Counted from the first letter of the stretch, positions 53,328-63,217 are shown. The stretch: 64,000 bases of DNA from Maribellus sediminis (GCF_011799805.1 NZ_WXUB01000001.1:62001-126000); one strand, 5' to 3'. Notes: a model not told the origin generated them from the sequence alone. Numbers and translations: made by a program.

Positions 53328-54476
53328 ATGATTGTAAGAATTGAAGGTGTAGGTGGTGTGAATAAAGGTGCTGAATTGATGTTAATTGCAGCGATTGAAG
53401 AATTGGAGAGAAGATACAATGATCCAGTTATTGTTTTCTGCAACTTCAATCAGAAAAGCTACATTAGGAGAACGTTGGCTTACTTGATGAAAAAATATAT
53501 ATTAAAAAGGAATTCAAGATCGCCATTTGATGAGATAAGGAGTACAAACAGACTATTAGAGACTTTACCATTAATTTCCTACAATAAAAATATGAAGGTG
53601 GATCTGATTCTGGATGCCGGTGGTTTTCAGTTCAGTGATCAATTTGATAACAGCTCAAAAAGTTTTAGTAAACAAATTGAAAGATTGAGGTTGGCAAAAG
53701 AACAAGGTTCAAAAATAATTTTTTTACCTCAAGCCTTTGGTCCTTTCAATGATAGTTTAAGTGTCAGTAATATCAAAAGTATTAGTAAGTATGCAGATCT
53801 TTTTATTGCAAGAGAAAAGGTTTCTTGGGATTACTTAGTAAAAGTTCTTGGTAATGATTTGAAGGTTAAGGTTTTCACCGACTTTACAAATCTGGTTGAA
53901 GGAGAAGTCGAATCGGAATTGTTAGCAAAGGTGGAAAACAGAATATGTTTGATTCCTAATACAAAAATGATGACACATACCAATGGTAATAGAGGGAAAA
54001 AATATGTTGAGTTTTTTTTGGATTTGATGAATATGCTATATGAATTAAAAGAACCATTCTTTCTCCTTAATCATGAAGGCTTTGCTGATTTAAAACTCTG
54101 TAAAGAACTTAAGAGAAAAGCTAACATTCCAAATATTCAAATTGTAAATATTGAAGATGCAAAAGTAGTTAAAGGTATTATAGGTCGTTCTAAATTTGTC
54201 GTGTCATCAAGATATCATGGAGTAGCCAGTGCATTAAGTCAAGCTGTTCCTGTTTATGCAACAAGCTGGAGCCACAAATATAATTTGTTGTTTAACGATT
54301 ATGATATTGACCAAGGAGTATTAAATTTTATGAATGGGAAGGAAAGCCTAAAAATTATCGAAACAGCGCTAAATAAAAAGGAGTTATTGGAATACCGACA
54401 ACGTCTGCTGAAAGTGATACCAAATGTAAAAAGGCAGACTAACCTAATGTGGGATTCTGTTTTTAGCTTAATTTAA
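53328..54476 (+). CDS. Polysaccharide pyruvyl transferase family protein
   Basis: This 382-residue protein belongs to the CsaB/WcaK-type family. It has the N-terminal RIEGVGGVNKGAELMLIAAI, DLILDAGGFQFSD, GSKIIFLPQAFGPF and the C-terminal SRYHGVASALSQAVPVYATSW, which is the GT-B-like nucleotide or PEP site. These enzymes add pyruvate ketals to surface sugars. Its start is two bases after the nitroreductase stop, so the two are coupled. Confidence 0.88.
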   Translation: MIVRIEGVGGVNKGAELMLIAAIEELERRYNDPVIVFCNFNQKSYIRRTLAYLMKKYILKRNSRSPFDEIRSTNRLLETLPLISYNKNMKVDLILDAGGFQFSDQFDNSSKSFSKQIERLRLAKEQGSKIIFLPQAFGPFNDSLSVSNIKSISKYADLFIAREKVSWDYLVKVLGNDLKVKVFTDFTNLVEGEVESELLAKVENRICLIPNTKMMTHTNGNRGKKYVEFFLDLMNMLYELKEPFFLLNHEGFADLKLCKELKRKANIPNIQIVNIEDAKVVKGIIGRSKFVVSSRYHGVASALSQAVPVYATSWSHKYNLLFNDYDIDQGVLNFMNGKESLKIIETALNKKELLEYRQRLLKVIPNVKRQTNLMWDSVFSLI

Positions 54477-54553
54477 GTTTTGCATTTTTAGTATTCATGA
54501 ATCAATAATTGCAGCATAAAAATCTTATTTTTTTATGATAAAAAAAATAATAA

Positions 54554-55999
54554 ATGGGAACATTCAGAACAAATACCATTCAAGGAATTAAATGGTCATT
54601 TTTAAATAAAACCGCTACTCAAGGTCTTCTGTTTGTATTCTCTATCATTTTAGCCCGTCTGTTATCTCCCGATGATTTTGGGATGTTTGCAATGATCACT
54701 GTTTTTTCAAATTTTGGATTATTGTTCAACGATTTTGGATTTGGTCATGCACTTATCTACAAAAAAGAAACAACGAAGCAGGATTTCGATACCGTATTTA
54801 TTTTAAATGTTTGGTTGGGAGTATTGTTATCTATCGTTTTTTATTTCTTAGCTCCTCTAATCTCAGATTTTTATGGAGAACCACGTTTAGAGAACCTGAC
54901 TAAAGCTTTCTCAGTAGTCTTTGTTTTGCAGTCCGTAGGGCTAGTGAATATGGTTGAACTCAAGAAGAAAATTGACTTTAAACGAGTTGCAATTATTGAG
55001 AATATATCACTGTTGCTATCATCGATTTGTGCCATTATTCTTGCGTTTCTAAATTTTGGAGTTTGGAGCTTAATAGCACGTAACTTAATGAACATGATTC
55101 TGCGCACTATTTTGGTGTTTTTTGTATCATCCTACCGTCCTGGATTTAGTTTTACATTGACTGTAGTTAAAAAGCTATGGAAATATAGTGCAAGTGTTTC
55201 TGTAAATGGTTTTTTAACCTATTGGATGCGTAACCTCGATAATTTAATGATTGGTAAAATGATCGGGCAGCAATCTCTGGGTGTTTATAACATGGCTTAT
55301 CAAATTATGCTCTTCCCCATTCGAAATATCAGCAATGTGATTAAAGATGTACTTTTCCCATCATTTTCTTCAATAAATAACGACATAAACAGAATAAGGG
55401 AAGTTTATTTAAAAGTGATTCAAACGATTGCTCTTGTTGCTTTTCCGTTGTTAGCTGGAGTATCCGTATTATCCGATTTATTTGTCTACTTGGTTTTGGG
55501 TGAAAAATGGGAATCTATGATACCAGTCTTAAGTTTGTTATCTTTGGTTGCTATTCCACAATCGGTATTTACAGTAAATGGTACCATTTATTTGAATACA
55601 GGAAGGCCTGATATTGCCTTAAAATTGAATATGATAGGTCTGCCGTTATATGCATTATCTTTTTACTTTGGGTTAAAATTAAATGGTATTATAGGTTTAG
55701 TACATGCCTATATTGTTACATATGCCTTTCTTGCCGTGCCAGCATATTATTTTAGTGCCAAAAACATAAAATTAAGGCTGTCTGAATTTCTTGGGAAATT
55801 ACTACCTGTTATAATAGGGACTTTTGTTATGTATATTGGAGTGAAGATTGTTCGGCAAGTGATATTTAGGGATAGTATAGACTTGATATCATTTATAGTA
55901 TTGATTTTCACAGGTGTTATTATATATTCTTTGGTTATACTGCTTTTTATTAGGAAGATAGATATATACAAATTATTAAAAGAGAATCAAATAAAATAG
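54554..55999 (+). CDS. Oligosaccharide flippase (Wzx/MOP family)
   Basis: The protein has 481 residues and about 12-14 membrane helices, with GIKWSFLNKTATQGLLFVFS at the N-terminus, ARLLSPDDFGMFAMI and RNLDNLMIGKMIGQQSLGVY. These are typical of the WzxC/TuaB branch that flips lipid-linked repeat units across the inner membrane. It is the only flippase in the cluster. No Wzy polymerase or Wzz is seen in the window. Confidence 0.9.
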   Translation: MGTFRTNTIQGIKWSFLNKTATQGLLFVFSIILARLLSPDDFGMFAMITVFSNFGLLFNDFGFGHALIYKKETTKQDFDTVFILNVWLGVLLSIVFYFLAPLISDFYGEPRLENLTKAFSVVFVLQSVGLVNMVELKKKIDFKRVAIIENISLLLSSICAIILAFLNFGVWSLIARNLMNMILRTILVFFVSSYRPGFSFTLTVVKKLWKYSASVSVNGFLTYWMRNLDNLMIGKMIGQQSLGVYNMAYQIMLFPIRNISNVIKDVLFPSFSSINNDINRIREVYLKVIQTIALVAFPLLAGVSVLSDLFVYLVLGEKWESMIPVLSLLSLVAIPQSVFTVNGTIYLNTGRPDIALKLNMIGLPLYALSFYFGLKLNGIIGLVHAYIVTYAFLAVPAYYFSAKNIKLRLSEFLGKLLPVIIGTFVMYIGVKIVRQVIFRDSIDLISFIVLIFTGVIIYSLVILLFIRKIDIYKLLKENQIK

Positions 56000-56005
56000 A
56001 GATCA

Positions 56006-56866
56006 ATGGAACTTGTATCTGTAATCATCCCTACATATAACAGAGCTAATGTAATTGCTGAATCGATCAATTCAGTACTCAATCAAACTTACTCTAATCT
56101 TGAACTAATCATTGTTGACGATTATTCTACAGATAACACAGAAGAAATCATTAGAAATATGGGTGATAGAAGGTTAGTTTATTATAAGTTAGACAAAAAC
56201 CGGGGAGCCTGTTTTGCCCGGAATTATGGTATTGAAAAAGCGCGGGGAGAATTAATTGCGTTTCAGGACAGCGATGATATTTGGCTTCCTACAAAATTGG
56301 AAAAACAAGTAAGTTGCATAAATGAACTGGATGGCTCGTATGGAATGGTTTACTGTAGTTTTACAAGGAATTACGGAAGTAAAAGCATTGTTCCTCGTCC
56401 GCAAGAGAAAAACACATCGGGTAACATACATAAAAAACTATTATATGGAAATTTTATAGGAACACCTACAATACTTTGCAAAAGAGATATTTTTAATAAA
56501 ACTGGATCTTTTGATGATTCGCTTACTGCTTTGCAAGATTGGGATTTAGTTTTGAGAATCTCGAAGGAATATAAAATTATGCATTTAAAAGAAAGCCTGG
56601 TAAATGCGAGGATTACTTCGGATAGTATTACTAAAAACTTTAATAAAGGAATATTAGCGAGAGAATATTTTTTTAGTAAACACAAAGAAGATATGGATAA
56701 GATGACCTTACGGAAATGGCATTTCGGAATGGGGACCTTCTTAAAAAGAGCCAATCGATTAAAAGAAGCCCGCGAATCTTATTTTAAAGCCATAAATTTT
56801 CAATCGAAATGGGGGATTAAGGCTATAATGCAATACTTTCCCCTTGCACTGTCAATCAAGGTTTAA
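56006..56866 (+). CDS. Family 2 glycosyltransferase
   Basis: This 286-residue GT-A enzyme starts VSVIIPTYNRANVIAESINS. It has IVDDYSTDNTEEII, the metal-binding FQDSDDIW and the acceptor region ALQDWDLVLRISKEY. It adds one sugar to the repeat unit; donor and acceptor are unknown. It starts seven bases after the flippase stop. Confidence 0.92.
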   Translation: MELVSVIIPTYNRANVIAESINSVLNQTYSNLELIIVDDYSTDNTEEIIRNMGDRRLVYYKLDKNRGACFARNYGIEKARGELIAFQDSDDIWLPTKLEKQVSCINELDGSYGMVYCSFTRNYGSKSIVPRPQEKNTSGNIHKKLLYGNFIGTPTILCKRDIFNKTGSFDDSLTALQDWDLVLRISKEYKIMHLKESLVNARITSDSITKNFNKGILAREYFFSKHKEDMDKMTLRKWHFGMGTFLKRANRLKEARESYFKAINFQSKWGIKAIMQYFPLALSIKV

Positions 56867-57214
56867 ACAAAGATTTTGGATTTCGAAATAACAGTAAAAT
56901 ATACTCTTCTAACAGCCTAACCTGAAGCAAAAGTAAATTATAAAAGCTTGACAGATTTTGTTCATTGAAGAAACATGAAACAAGTAAGGCCTTCCTTTTA
57001 TTTAACTGAAACTACCACGAATAAAATTTTGGATACAATTTGCTAAAAATGCTACGAAAAATCAAAAATGATTATAACGTATTCATTTTAGGATGAAGAC
57101 CAGGATTAAAGAACCTATCTAATTAGGGGCTGTATTTAGTTTTTAAAAATAGTTATTTTCGCACGTTTGATTAATTTTAGAAGAGAAGAGATTTCGGCCA
57201 GAATAATATTAGAT
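56867..57214. other. AT-rich gap between two glycosyltransferase genes
   Basis: This 348-base stretch has no credible frame. It ends with TTATTTTCGCAC just before 57166, which resembles a weak -7 region for the next gene. It may mark a past gene loss in the cluster. Confidence 0.45.
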
Positions 57215-58150
57215 ATGAATAGCGATATTAAACCTACTGTTTCTTTCGTGATTGTTTGTATGAATAATCTCAAAAACCTGTATCCTTGTTTGGATAGTAT
57301 AAAAACACATACTACTGTTAATTATGAGACATTGGTTGTAGCTTATCTTTTTTCACAAATTAATCTGCAAAAATTGAAAGAAGATTATCCCTGGATCACT
57401 ATAATTGAAAGTAATGAAATAAGAGGATTTTCTGAAAACAATAACTTAGCCCTACGACAAGCAAAAGGAGAATTTTGTTTTGTTTTAAATGATGATACGC
57501 TCTTTGAAATGCCCGTAGCAGACAAATTAGTCGATTCATTTGAATTTCAAAAAGAAGCCAGTATATTCTCGCCAACGATATTAAACGAAGACAATTCCAT
57601 TCAACATTGCGGTAGACCGCCAATTAAAACATTTGATTTTGTTAAACATATTTTTAACCTGAAGAAATACGAAAATATCATCAGCAAATACAATAATCAA
57701 ACTGGAATTTTTCAAACGTATAATATTTCAGGATCTGCGTTTCTTATTAAAACAGAGGTACTAAGAAAATTGAATTATTTTGATGAACGGTATTTTTTCT
57801 GTCCTGAAGATATCGCATTATCAACTAAGGCAAACCTTCAGGGGTATAAATGTTATGTAAACGAAGAAGTTAAGCTAAAACATTTACACGGTAAAACGTC
57901 AAAAAAGATTGAAGCAGCCACATTGCCTGCTTCACGGAAAGGAACGGTTATTTTTTATTCTGCTGATTATGGGGTGAATAAAAAACTGTTAGAAATCATT
58001 ATATTTTTGGAGTCCTTAATAAAAATACCTGTTTATATTATCTTTTGGAATAAAATCAAATTAACTGCCTACCGACATGTAATGTTTAGCATATTTTCCA
58101 GCTCAACTCCCAAAGAGATTTTTATCAGATATTATAAAAAAATTGTGTGA
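57215..58150 (+). CDS. Family 2 glycosyltransferase
   Basis: This protein has 311 residues from the ATG at 57215 (MNSDIKPTVSFVIVCMNN); the frame opens at a TTG 48 bases earlier, which I do not use. GT2 motifs are IRGFSENNNLALRQAKGEF, the LNDDT metal motif, and FFCPEDIALSTKANLQGYKC, the rhamnosyl-transferase-like acceptor segment. It is convergent with the epimerase gene, with two bases between the ends. Confidence 0.9.
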   Translation: MNSDIKPTVSFVIVCMNNLKNLYPCLDSIKTHTTVNYETLVVAYLFSQINLQKLKEDYPWITIIESNEIRGFSENNNLALRQAKGEFCFVLNDDTLFEMPVADKLVDSFEFQKEASIFSPTILNEDNSIQHCGRPPIKTFDFVKHIFNLKKYENIISKYNNQTGIFQTYNISGSAFLIKTEVLRKLNYFDERYFFCPEDIALSTKANLQGYKCYVNEEVKLKHLHGKTSKKIEAATLPASRKGTVIFYSADYGVNKKLLEIIIFLESLIKIPVYIIFWNKIKLTAYRHVMFSIFSSSTPKEIFIRYYKKIV

Positions 58151-58152
58151 AT

Positions 58153-58986
58153 TTAGAGCAGCTTCATTAATCCTTCTTTCAAACTAATCTGCGGTATCCA
58201 GTTCAATTTCTTATTCATTTTACTTATATTAGCAACAGTGTCTAATACTTCATTTTTTCGCTGTTTTCCGGTAAATTCAAATTTATTCCCAACAATTTCT
58301 TGCACTATATCAATAACTTCTGCTACCGAATAGCTAATTCCTGTACCAAGATTAAACACATCAAAGCCATCAAAACCTTGGTCGATCATTTTAACTACAG
58401 CATCAACAACATCTGATACGTTAATGTAATCTCTCCTGGGACGCGGATCATCAAGAATTATTTTGGATTCGTTTTTGGTTTGTTGTATTATTTTTGATAT
58501 CAAAAAATTTGAACTCTGGCCTTCACCGTAAATATTAAACGGACGAAATACGACTACCGGAACATTAAAATAGTTAGCATATGAATAACATAAGTCTTCG
58601 CCTTTTATTTTAGTGTCGGCATAGGGATTAAATGCTTTTAACGGATGTTTTTCATCAATGGGTAAATATTCAGGCTGACCATAAACATAAGAGCTAAAGA
58701 ATATCATTTTAGCAGCCTTCTGTTTACACAATTCAAGAGCATGAAGGGTTCCAGTAATATTGGTATTGTAAAAATCGAAGGATTGTTGATAGGAATCCGG
58801 AACAAATAGTTTACCGGCAAGATGAATGAGATAATCAAATGAATCAATCTGCTTTAATAATTGCCAGTTTAACAAATCAATTCCGTTGGTTATATCAATT
58901 TCGATAATTTCAATATTCTTTTGCAGGAGCCTGTTTTTTAAATGGGTTCCTATAAAACCGGAACTACCTGTTATGGCGATCTTCAT
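58153..58986 (-). CDS. NAD-dependent epimerase/dehydratase (SDR)
   Basis: This 277-residue extended SDR has the glycine motif ITGSSGFIGTHL, active-site Tyr and Lys in PYADTKIKGED, and FNIYGEGQSSNF and RRDYINVSDVVDAV. It acts on a nucleotide sugar, either as a 4-epimerase or as a 4-reductase. Its stop-to-start contact with the nucleotidyltransferase (shared base 58986) suggests it works on the sugar that enzyme activates. Confidence 0.88.
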   Translation of the reverse strand: MKIAITGSSGFIGTHLKNRLLQKNIEIIEIDITNGIDLLNWQLLKQIDSFDYLIHLAGKLFVPDSYQQSFDFYNTNITGTLHALELCKQKAAKMIFFSSYVYGQPEYLPIDEKHPLKAFNPYADTKIKGEDLCYSYANYFNVPVVVFRPFNIYGEGQSSNFLISKIIQQTKNESKIILDDPRPRRDYINVSDVVDAVVKMIDQGFDGFDVFNLGTGISYSVAEVIDIVQEIVGNKFEFTGKQRKNEVLDTVANISKMNKKLNWIPQISLKEGLMKLL

Positions 58987-60062
58987 TAATTATCATTTTT
59001 TAAGAAACGTTCATATAAATTCCATTCCCCTATATCCATCCACGATTTTTCACTAACCGGGAAGATACCGATCTTTCCATTTCTTTTCATGACCAGACTC
59101 ATTAAGTCGGTAATATGAAATATTCCATCATCGGGAATTACATCCAGTAGGTGTGGTTCAACAATATACATTCCGGCATTCACATGGAAGGTAAACTCCG
59201 GTTTTTCGGTTATATTATTTACCGAACCATCTTTGTCGAGGACAAAAGATCCATAAGGAAGCCGAAAACTTTTCACTGCTGTTACCGCTGTTATTTCGTT
59301 TTTGTTTTTCTTGTGATAATCTAATATTTGGGAGTAATCCTGATCAATTAAAATGTCGCAATTCGACACGAAAAAAGTGGATTTAATCTGATCTTTTATC
59401 AAAGAAAGGCTGCCTGCTGTTCCCCTTGGTGTATCTTCTTTATAAAATTGAATTTTATAATTTTTATCCGGCAAATTATTAAAATATGATTCGATCATAT
59501 GAGACAGGTAATTTACCGACAAATAGAAATTTGATAAACCCGACTTGCAAAAATTATCAATAATCTTTTCAATAATTGTTTTTTCACCAATTGGAATGAG
59601 TGGCTTGGGTATAATATTCGTTAACGGTTTTAACCTGCTCCCTTTACCTCCTGCCATAATAACCACCGGAATAGCTAAATTCTGTTTTGGTTTGGATGAA
59701 ACATCAAATTCTTCAGAAAATATTTCTTCCCAAAAATAGATATCAATTAATTCATTTGCCTCATTTACAACCGGCATAAACTGGGCTCTGATCTCTAACA
59801 TTTTTTGTTTAATTTCTTCTTTGTTGTCAGAAACAGAGCAGACAATATCTTCACGGTTTAATGATTCTATTGCCTCATCCTGGAGAACTTTTCCTTGTAT
59901 AATCGCCCTTTGCAGATCACCAATGCTAAGCAGGGATTTATATTTACTGTTTTCAAATACAATTAATAGTTTTACTCGCTCTTCATCCATCTTTTTTAAA
60001 GCTGAAAGAAGCGATTCTTTACTATCAATTATTAAATGTTCATATTCTTTTTCAGAATGCAT
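58986..60062 (-). CDS. CBS-domain sugar nucleotidyltransferase (PtmE-like)
   Basis: The protein has 358 residues. A CBS pair (about 8-118) precedes a sugar-1-phosphate nucleotidyltransferase domain with VVIMAGGKGSRLKPLTNIIP, KPLIPIGEKTIIE, FFVSNCDILI and MDIGEWNLYERF. CBS-nucleotidyltransferase fusions include Campylobacter PtmE, which makes GDP-GlcN/GlcNAc for the GDP-based legionaminic acid route. The LegB-like gene immediately upstream supports a similar role here. The substrate remains inference. Confidence 0.87.
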   Translation of the reverse strand: MHSEKEYEHLIIDSKESLLSALKKMDEERVKLLIVFENSKYKSLLSIGDLQRAIIQGKVLQDEAIESLNREDIVCSVSDNKEEIKQKMLEIRAQFMPVVNEANELIDIYFWEEIFSEEFDVSSKPKQNLAIPVVIMAGGKGSRLKPLTNIIPKPLIPIGEKTIIEKIIDNFCKSGLSNFYLSVNYLSHMIESYFNNLPDKNYKIQFYKEDTPRGTAGSLSLIKDQIKSTFFVSNCDILIDQDYSQILDYHKKNKNEITAVTAVKSFRLPYGSFVLDKDGSVNNITEKPEFTFHVNAGMYIVEPHLLDVIPDDGIFHITDLMSLVMKRNGKIGIFPVSEKSWMDIGEWNLYERFLKNDN

Positions 60063-60064
60063 AG

Positions 60065-61060
60065 CTAAACATTATATATATCTGTTTTATACTTATTCAA
60101 ATTTTCATGTAAAGAAAACCATTCAATTGTCTTTTTCAGACCTCCTTCCAGACTATGCGTTGGCTGAAATCCTGTTAATTCCTTTAACAAAGTATTGTCA
60201 CCCCAAAGCCGGAAAACTTCCGATTTCCCGGGCCTAATTCTTGATTTATCGGTTACGAAAGTGACGGATGAACCCATAATTTCTTTAATCATGTTTAAAG
60301 TATCACCCATCGAAATTTCAAAATTCGATGATAAATTTACTTCCTTACCAACAGCCTGTTCACTTTCGGATAATGCAATCAATCCATTACAAGTATCAGT
60401 TACAAAATTCAGATCCCTGGTTGGGGTTAAATCTCCAAGCATTATTTCCTTCTTCCCTGAAGCAATTTGGGTAATAATTGTAGGTATGATGGCACGTGCT
60501 GACTGCCTGGGGCCGTATGTATTAAACGGCCTTGCTATAACAACCGGCAAATTAAATGCATTATAAAAACTCATTGCCATGGCATCTGCTCCAATCTTTG
60601 AGGCAGAATAGGGCGATTGAGGCTGTTTGGGATGTTTTTCATCTATCGGAACATATTGTGCAGTTCCGTATACTTCAGATGTTGACATTTGCACAACTTT
60701 AATGTTGCCCAAATCTCTGGCTGCCTGACAAATATTTAATGCCCCTTTTACGTTAGTATCGACATATGAATCAGGAGCAACGTATGAATAAGGAATCGCA
60801 ATAAGGGCAGCTAAGTTAAAAATTACGTCAACACCTTTCACGATGTTTCTGCATAAGTTCGAATCCCGAACATCTCCTGATACAATTTCCAGGTTGTCAT
60901 TTTTAGGAATATATTCAAGCCAGCCCCAATCATTAAATGAATTATATAATGCTAACGCTCTTACTCGATAATTTCTGCTTAATAATTCCTCTACCAAATG
61001 AGACCCGATGAATCCATCTGCGCCAGTTACCAGAACTAATTTTTGGCTATTATTATTCAT
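60065..61060 (-). CDS. LegB-like nucleotide-sugar 4,6-dehydratase
   Basis: This 331-residue SDR has VTGADGFIGSHLVEELLSRN, NSFNDWGWLEYIP, AALIAIPYSYVAPDSYVDTN, STSEVYGTAQYVPI, PYSASKIGADAMAMSFYNAF and RPFNTYGPRQSARAIIPTII. This pattern is close to LegB, which acts on GDP- or UDP-GlcNAc at the start of legionaminic acid or bacillosamine-type pathways. The aminotransferase LegC and later Leg enzymes are not in the window. It is two bases upstream of the CBS-nucleotidyltransferase gene. Confidence 0.88.
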   Translation of the reverse strand: MNNNSQKLVLVTGADGFIGSHLVEELLSRNYRVRALALYNSFNDWGWLEYIPKNDNLEIVSGDVRDSNLCRNIVKGVDVIFNLAALIAIPYSYVAPDSYVDTNVKGALNICQAARDLGNIKVVQMSTSEVYGTAQYVPIDEKHPKQPQSPYSASKIGADAMAMSFYNAFNLPVVIARPFNTYGPRQSARAIIPTIITQIASGKKEIMLGDLTPTRDLNFVTDTCNGLIALSESEQAVGKEVNLSSNFEISMGDTLNMIKEIMGSSVTFVTDKSRIRPGKSEVFRLWGDNTLLKELTGFQPTHSLEGGLKKTIEWFSLHENLNKYKTDIYNV

Positions 61061-61102
61061 GCCTTTTTATTTTGTCATTATGTAAAAAAAAGATTGAACT
61101 AA

Positions 61103-62107
61103 TTACATGATCGACATTAGGTCATTATATCTTTTATCTATTGAATAATTTGTGACAATAAAATCTCTGTTTTTTCTTCTTTGTTCTTCCTTATAGGAGT
61201 TCTCAGTCAATAATTTAATCGTTTCTGCGGTATTCCATTCCTGTAATAAAATTCCATGATTTTCTACTAAGTTTGCTACTCCTCCAACATTCATTGCAAC
61301 GGGAATACTTCCACAAAGCATTGCTTCACAAATTGTACTTGGGAGCCCTTCACTTCTTGAGAGCTGTGCATAATATAAAGAATTCTGATAAATATTGTTG
61401 AGTTCCTTGTGTGTAACATGCGAACAAACTTCTAAATTTGAAGGTACATTGGTCAAATGAGACAGAAATTCTTTTGTCGTTCCAACCATGAGGAATAGTT
61501 TATCCGGCATTGCATTTGCTAATTCAATAAAACGGTCAATACCTTTCACCAGGTACCTTTCTTTATCATTCGTAATACTAACAGTAACTGCGAAATACTT
61601 TCTTTCTCCTTCCTTATAATGCCAATCCTCAACGACATAACCAGTTGGAATTGTTTTTATGTTTGCTTTACTACTAATTCTTAATATGGCAGGTATCAAT
61701 TCTTTTGTGACAGGGATACAATATGTTGCATTTGATAGAACAAATTTTACCAGTTTGGCACGTATTGGATGCTTGACTGCACCATAATTAAATTCGGTTG
61801 AAAAATTAACATCATAACCTCCATTTACAACAAAAACCGATTTATGAAAAAGCTTTGCAAACAATACTGGTAAAAATGCATGGTAATCGGCAAACCAAAT
61901 GAACATTTTTTTATATTTCCATCCCCAGAAGACCAGGAAAAAAAATTGCTTTAAAAGATTCATCATTATATGAAATGACGAGGAAAAAGGGTAAAATGCG
62001 ATATCCTTTAAATTGTAATCCTTTTGAAGGATATTAATATCCTGAACAACAAACGTATTCCTTTTCTTATAAATAAAAAGAAGGTTTTCCTTATTTTTTC
62101 TTTCCAT
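61103..62107 (-). CDS. Family 4-type (GT-B) glycosyltransferase
   Basis: This 334-residue protein has a Rossmann-like N-domain and a C-domain with YLVKGIDRFIELANAMPDK, YYAQLSRSEGLPSTICEAML and CGSIPVAMNVGG. The EGLPSTICEAM motif is the E-x7-E nucleotide-sugar site of GT4. It overlaps the next upstream gene by 17 bases (62091-62107). Confidence 0.88.
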   Translation of the reverse strand: MERKNKENLLFIYKKRNTFVVQDINILQKDYNLKDIAFYPFSSSFHIMMNLLKQFFFLVFWGWKYKKMFIWFADYHAFLPVLFAKLFHKSVFVVNGGYDVNFSTEFNYGAVKHPIRAKLVKFVLSNATYCIPVTKELIPAILRISSKANIKTIPTGYVVEDWHYKEGERKYFAVTVSITNDKERYLVKGIDRFIELANAMPDKLFLMVGTTKEFLSHLTNVPSNLEVCSHVTHKELNNIYQNSLYYAQLSRSEGLPSTICEAMLCGSIPVAMNVGGVANLVENHGILLQEWNTAETIKLLTENSYKEEQRRKNRDFIVTNYSIDKRYNDLMSIM

Positions 62108-63125
62108 AGTATCCTTTTACGAATCCACGAGCTTCTTCCATGCCTAATACTTTTGTTTGCCACAATGCTTTAATTAACCCAAAGCCGTAAGCAAAAACCT
62201 GGATGTTTAAAGTTATCGGACTTAGCAAGGCAGCCGCTAAGGACTTGTATTTCATGAAAGCCTCGAAAAATGCCCATAGCACAATTAAAGCAAAACCGAA
62301 GCCGGTTAGCGACCACAATATCTTTGCGGTTGACGGAACCAGCAAGGTAAATAAGGCCAATGCAACAAGTCCAATTACAACCATTGCAGGAAGTAAATGA
62401 ACCGGTTTTAACATCGAAGGATGTTTCTGTGCCAGGTTAATGCGGGCTACTCCCCAGTTAAATATCTGACGGTAAAATTTCGATAAACTTGTCCGGCGCT
62501 TGTGATAGACAAAAGCATCGGGGATAAGGCCTACTTTGTATCCGGCGTCGTATATACGTTGCGAAAAATCCATGTCTTGGCCATGGCGCAGTTTGTTCAT
62601 TCCACCAATATTTTCGAATATTTTTCGGTGGATGCCCATGTTAAAGCTTCTGGGGTAGAATTTTCCAACCGACTTTTTACTTCCCCGGGTTCCGCCTGTC
62701 CCGATTAGCGAAGTCATGGAATAATTGATGGCTTTTAGAAGTGGGGAGAAGGACGGATGAAAGGTATCGGGGCCGCCGAAGGCATCGTAGTTGCTTTTAA
62801 CGACTTCTTTGTCGATCTCCTTTAACCAGTGTGTGGGAAACATGCAGTCGGAATCCACATAGATATAATATTCGCCAAGGGCATTTTTCATCGCGTTATT
62901 TCGCGCTTCTCCCGGGCCTTTGTTTTCCTGGTAAATGGCCTTTATGTTTAAGCCGCTTTCCGATTTGTAGTGCTCTATAAATTGCTGAAAGCCGTCTTTC
63001 GATCCGTCATCAACGAACAGGAGCTCGAAGTTTTTGCGGTCGAACTCCAGATTTTCGGCCGATTGAAGCAATTCCTGTACTTCATCAACGCGATTATAAA
63101 CGGCTACAATAACGGTATACTTCAT
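62091..63125 (-). CDS. Family 2 glycosyltransferase with C-terminal membrane helices
   Basis: The protein has 344 residues. The GT-A domain (1-230) has TVIVAVYNRVDEVQELLQSA, FVDDGSKDGF, YVDSDCMF and the GQDMDFSQRIYDAGY acceptor motif. Residues about 245-300 hold two to three membrane helices, so it is anchored to the inner membrane. It is more GC-rich than the genes that follow it in transcription, which may mark the boundary of the variable cluster. Confidence 0.9.
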   Translation of the reverse strand: MKYTVIVAVYNRVDEVQELLQSAENLEFDRKNFELLFVDDGSKDGFQQFIEHYKSESGLNIKAIYQENKGPGEARNNAMKNALGEYYIYVDSDCMFPTHWLKEIDKEVVKSNYDAFGGPDTFHPSFSPLLKAINYSMTSLIGTGGTRGSKKSVGKFYPRSFNMGIHRKIFENIGGMNKLRHGQDMDFSQRIYDAGYKVGLIPDAFVYHKRRTSLSKFYRQIFNWGVARINLAQKHPSMLKPVHLLPAMVVIGLVALALFTLLVPSTAKILWSLTGFGFALIVLWAFFEAFMKYKSLAAALLSPITLNIQVFAYGFGLIKALWQTKVLGMEEARGFVKGYYGKKK

Positions 63126-63217
63126 TCGTTTATAATTGTTTATTTTTTATGGTAACTCATGTAACTCCCGTAATTTTAATCATCTGCGTTTGTGTGAAAA
63201 ATTTTCTTATGGTCGTT

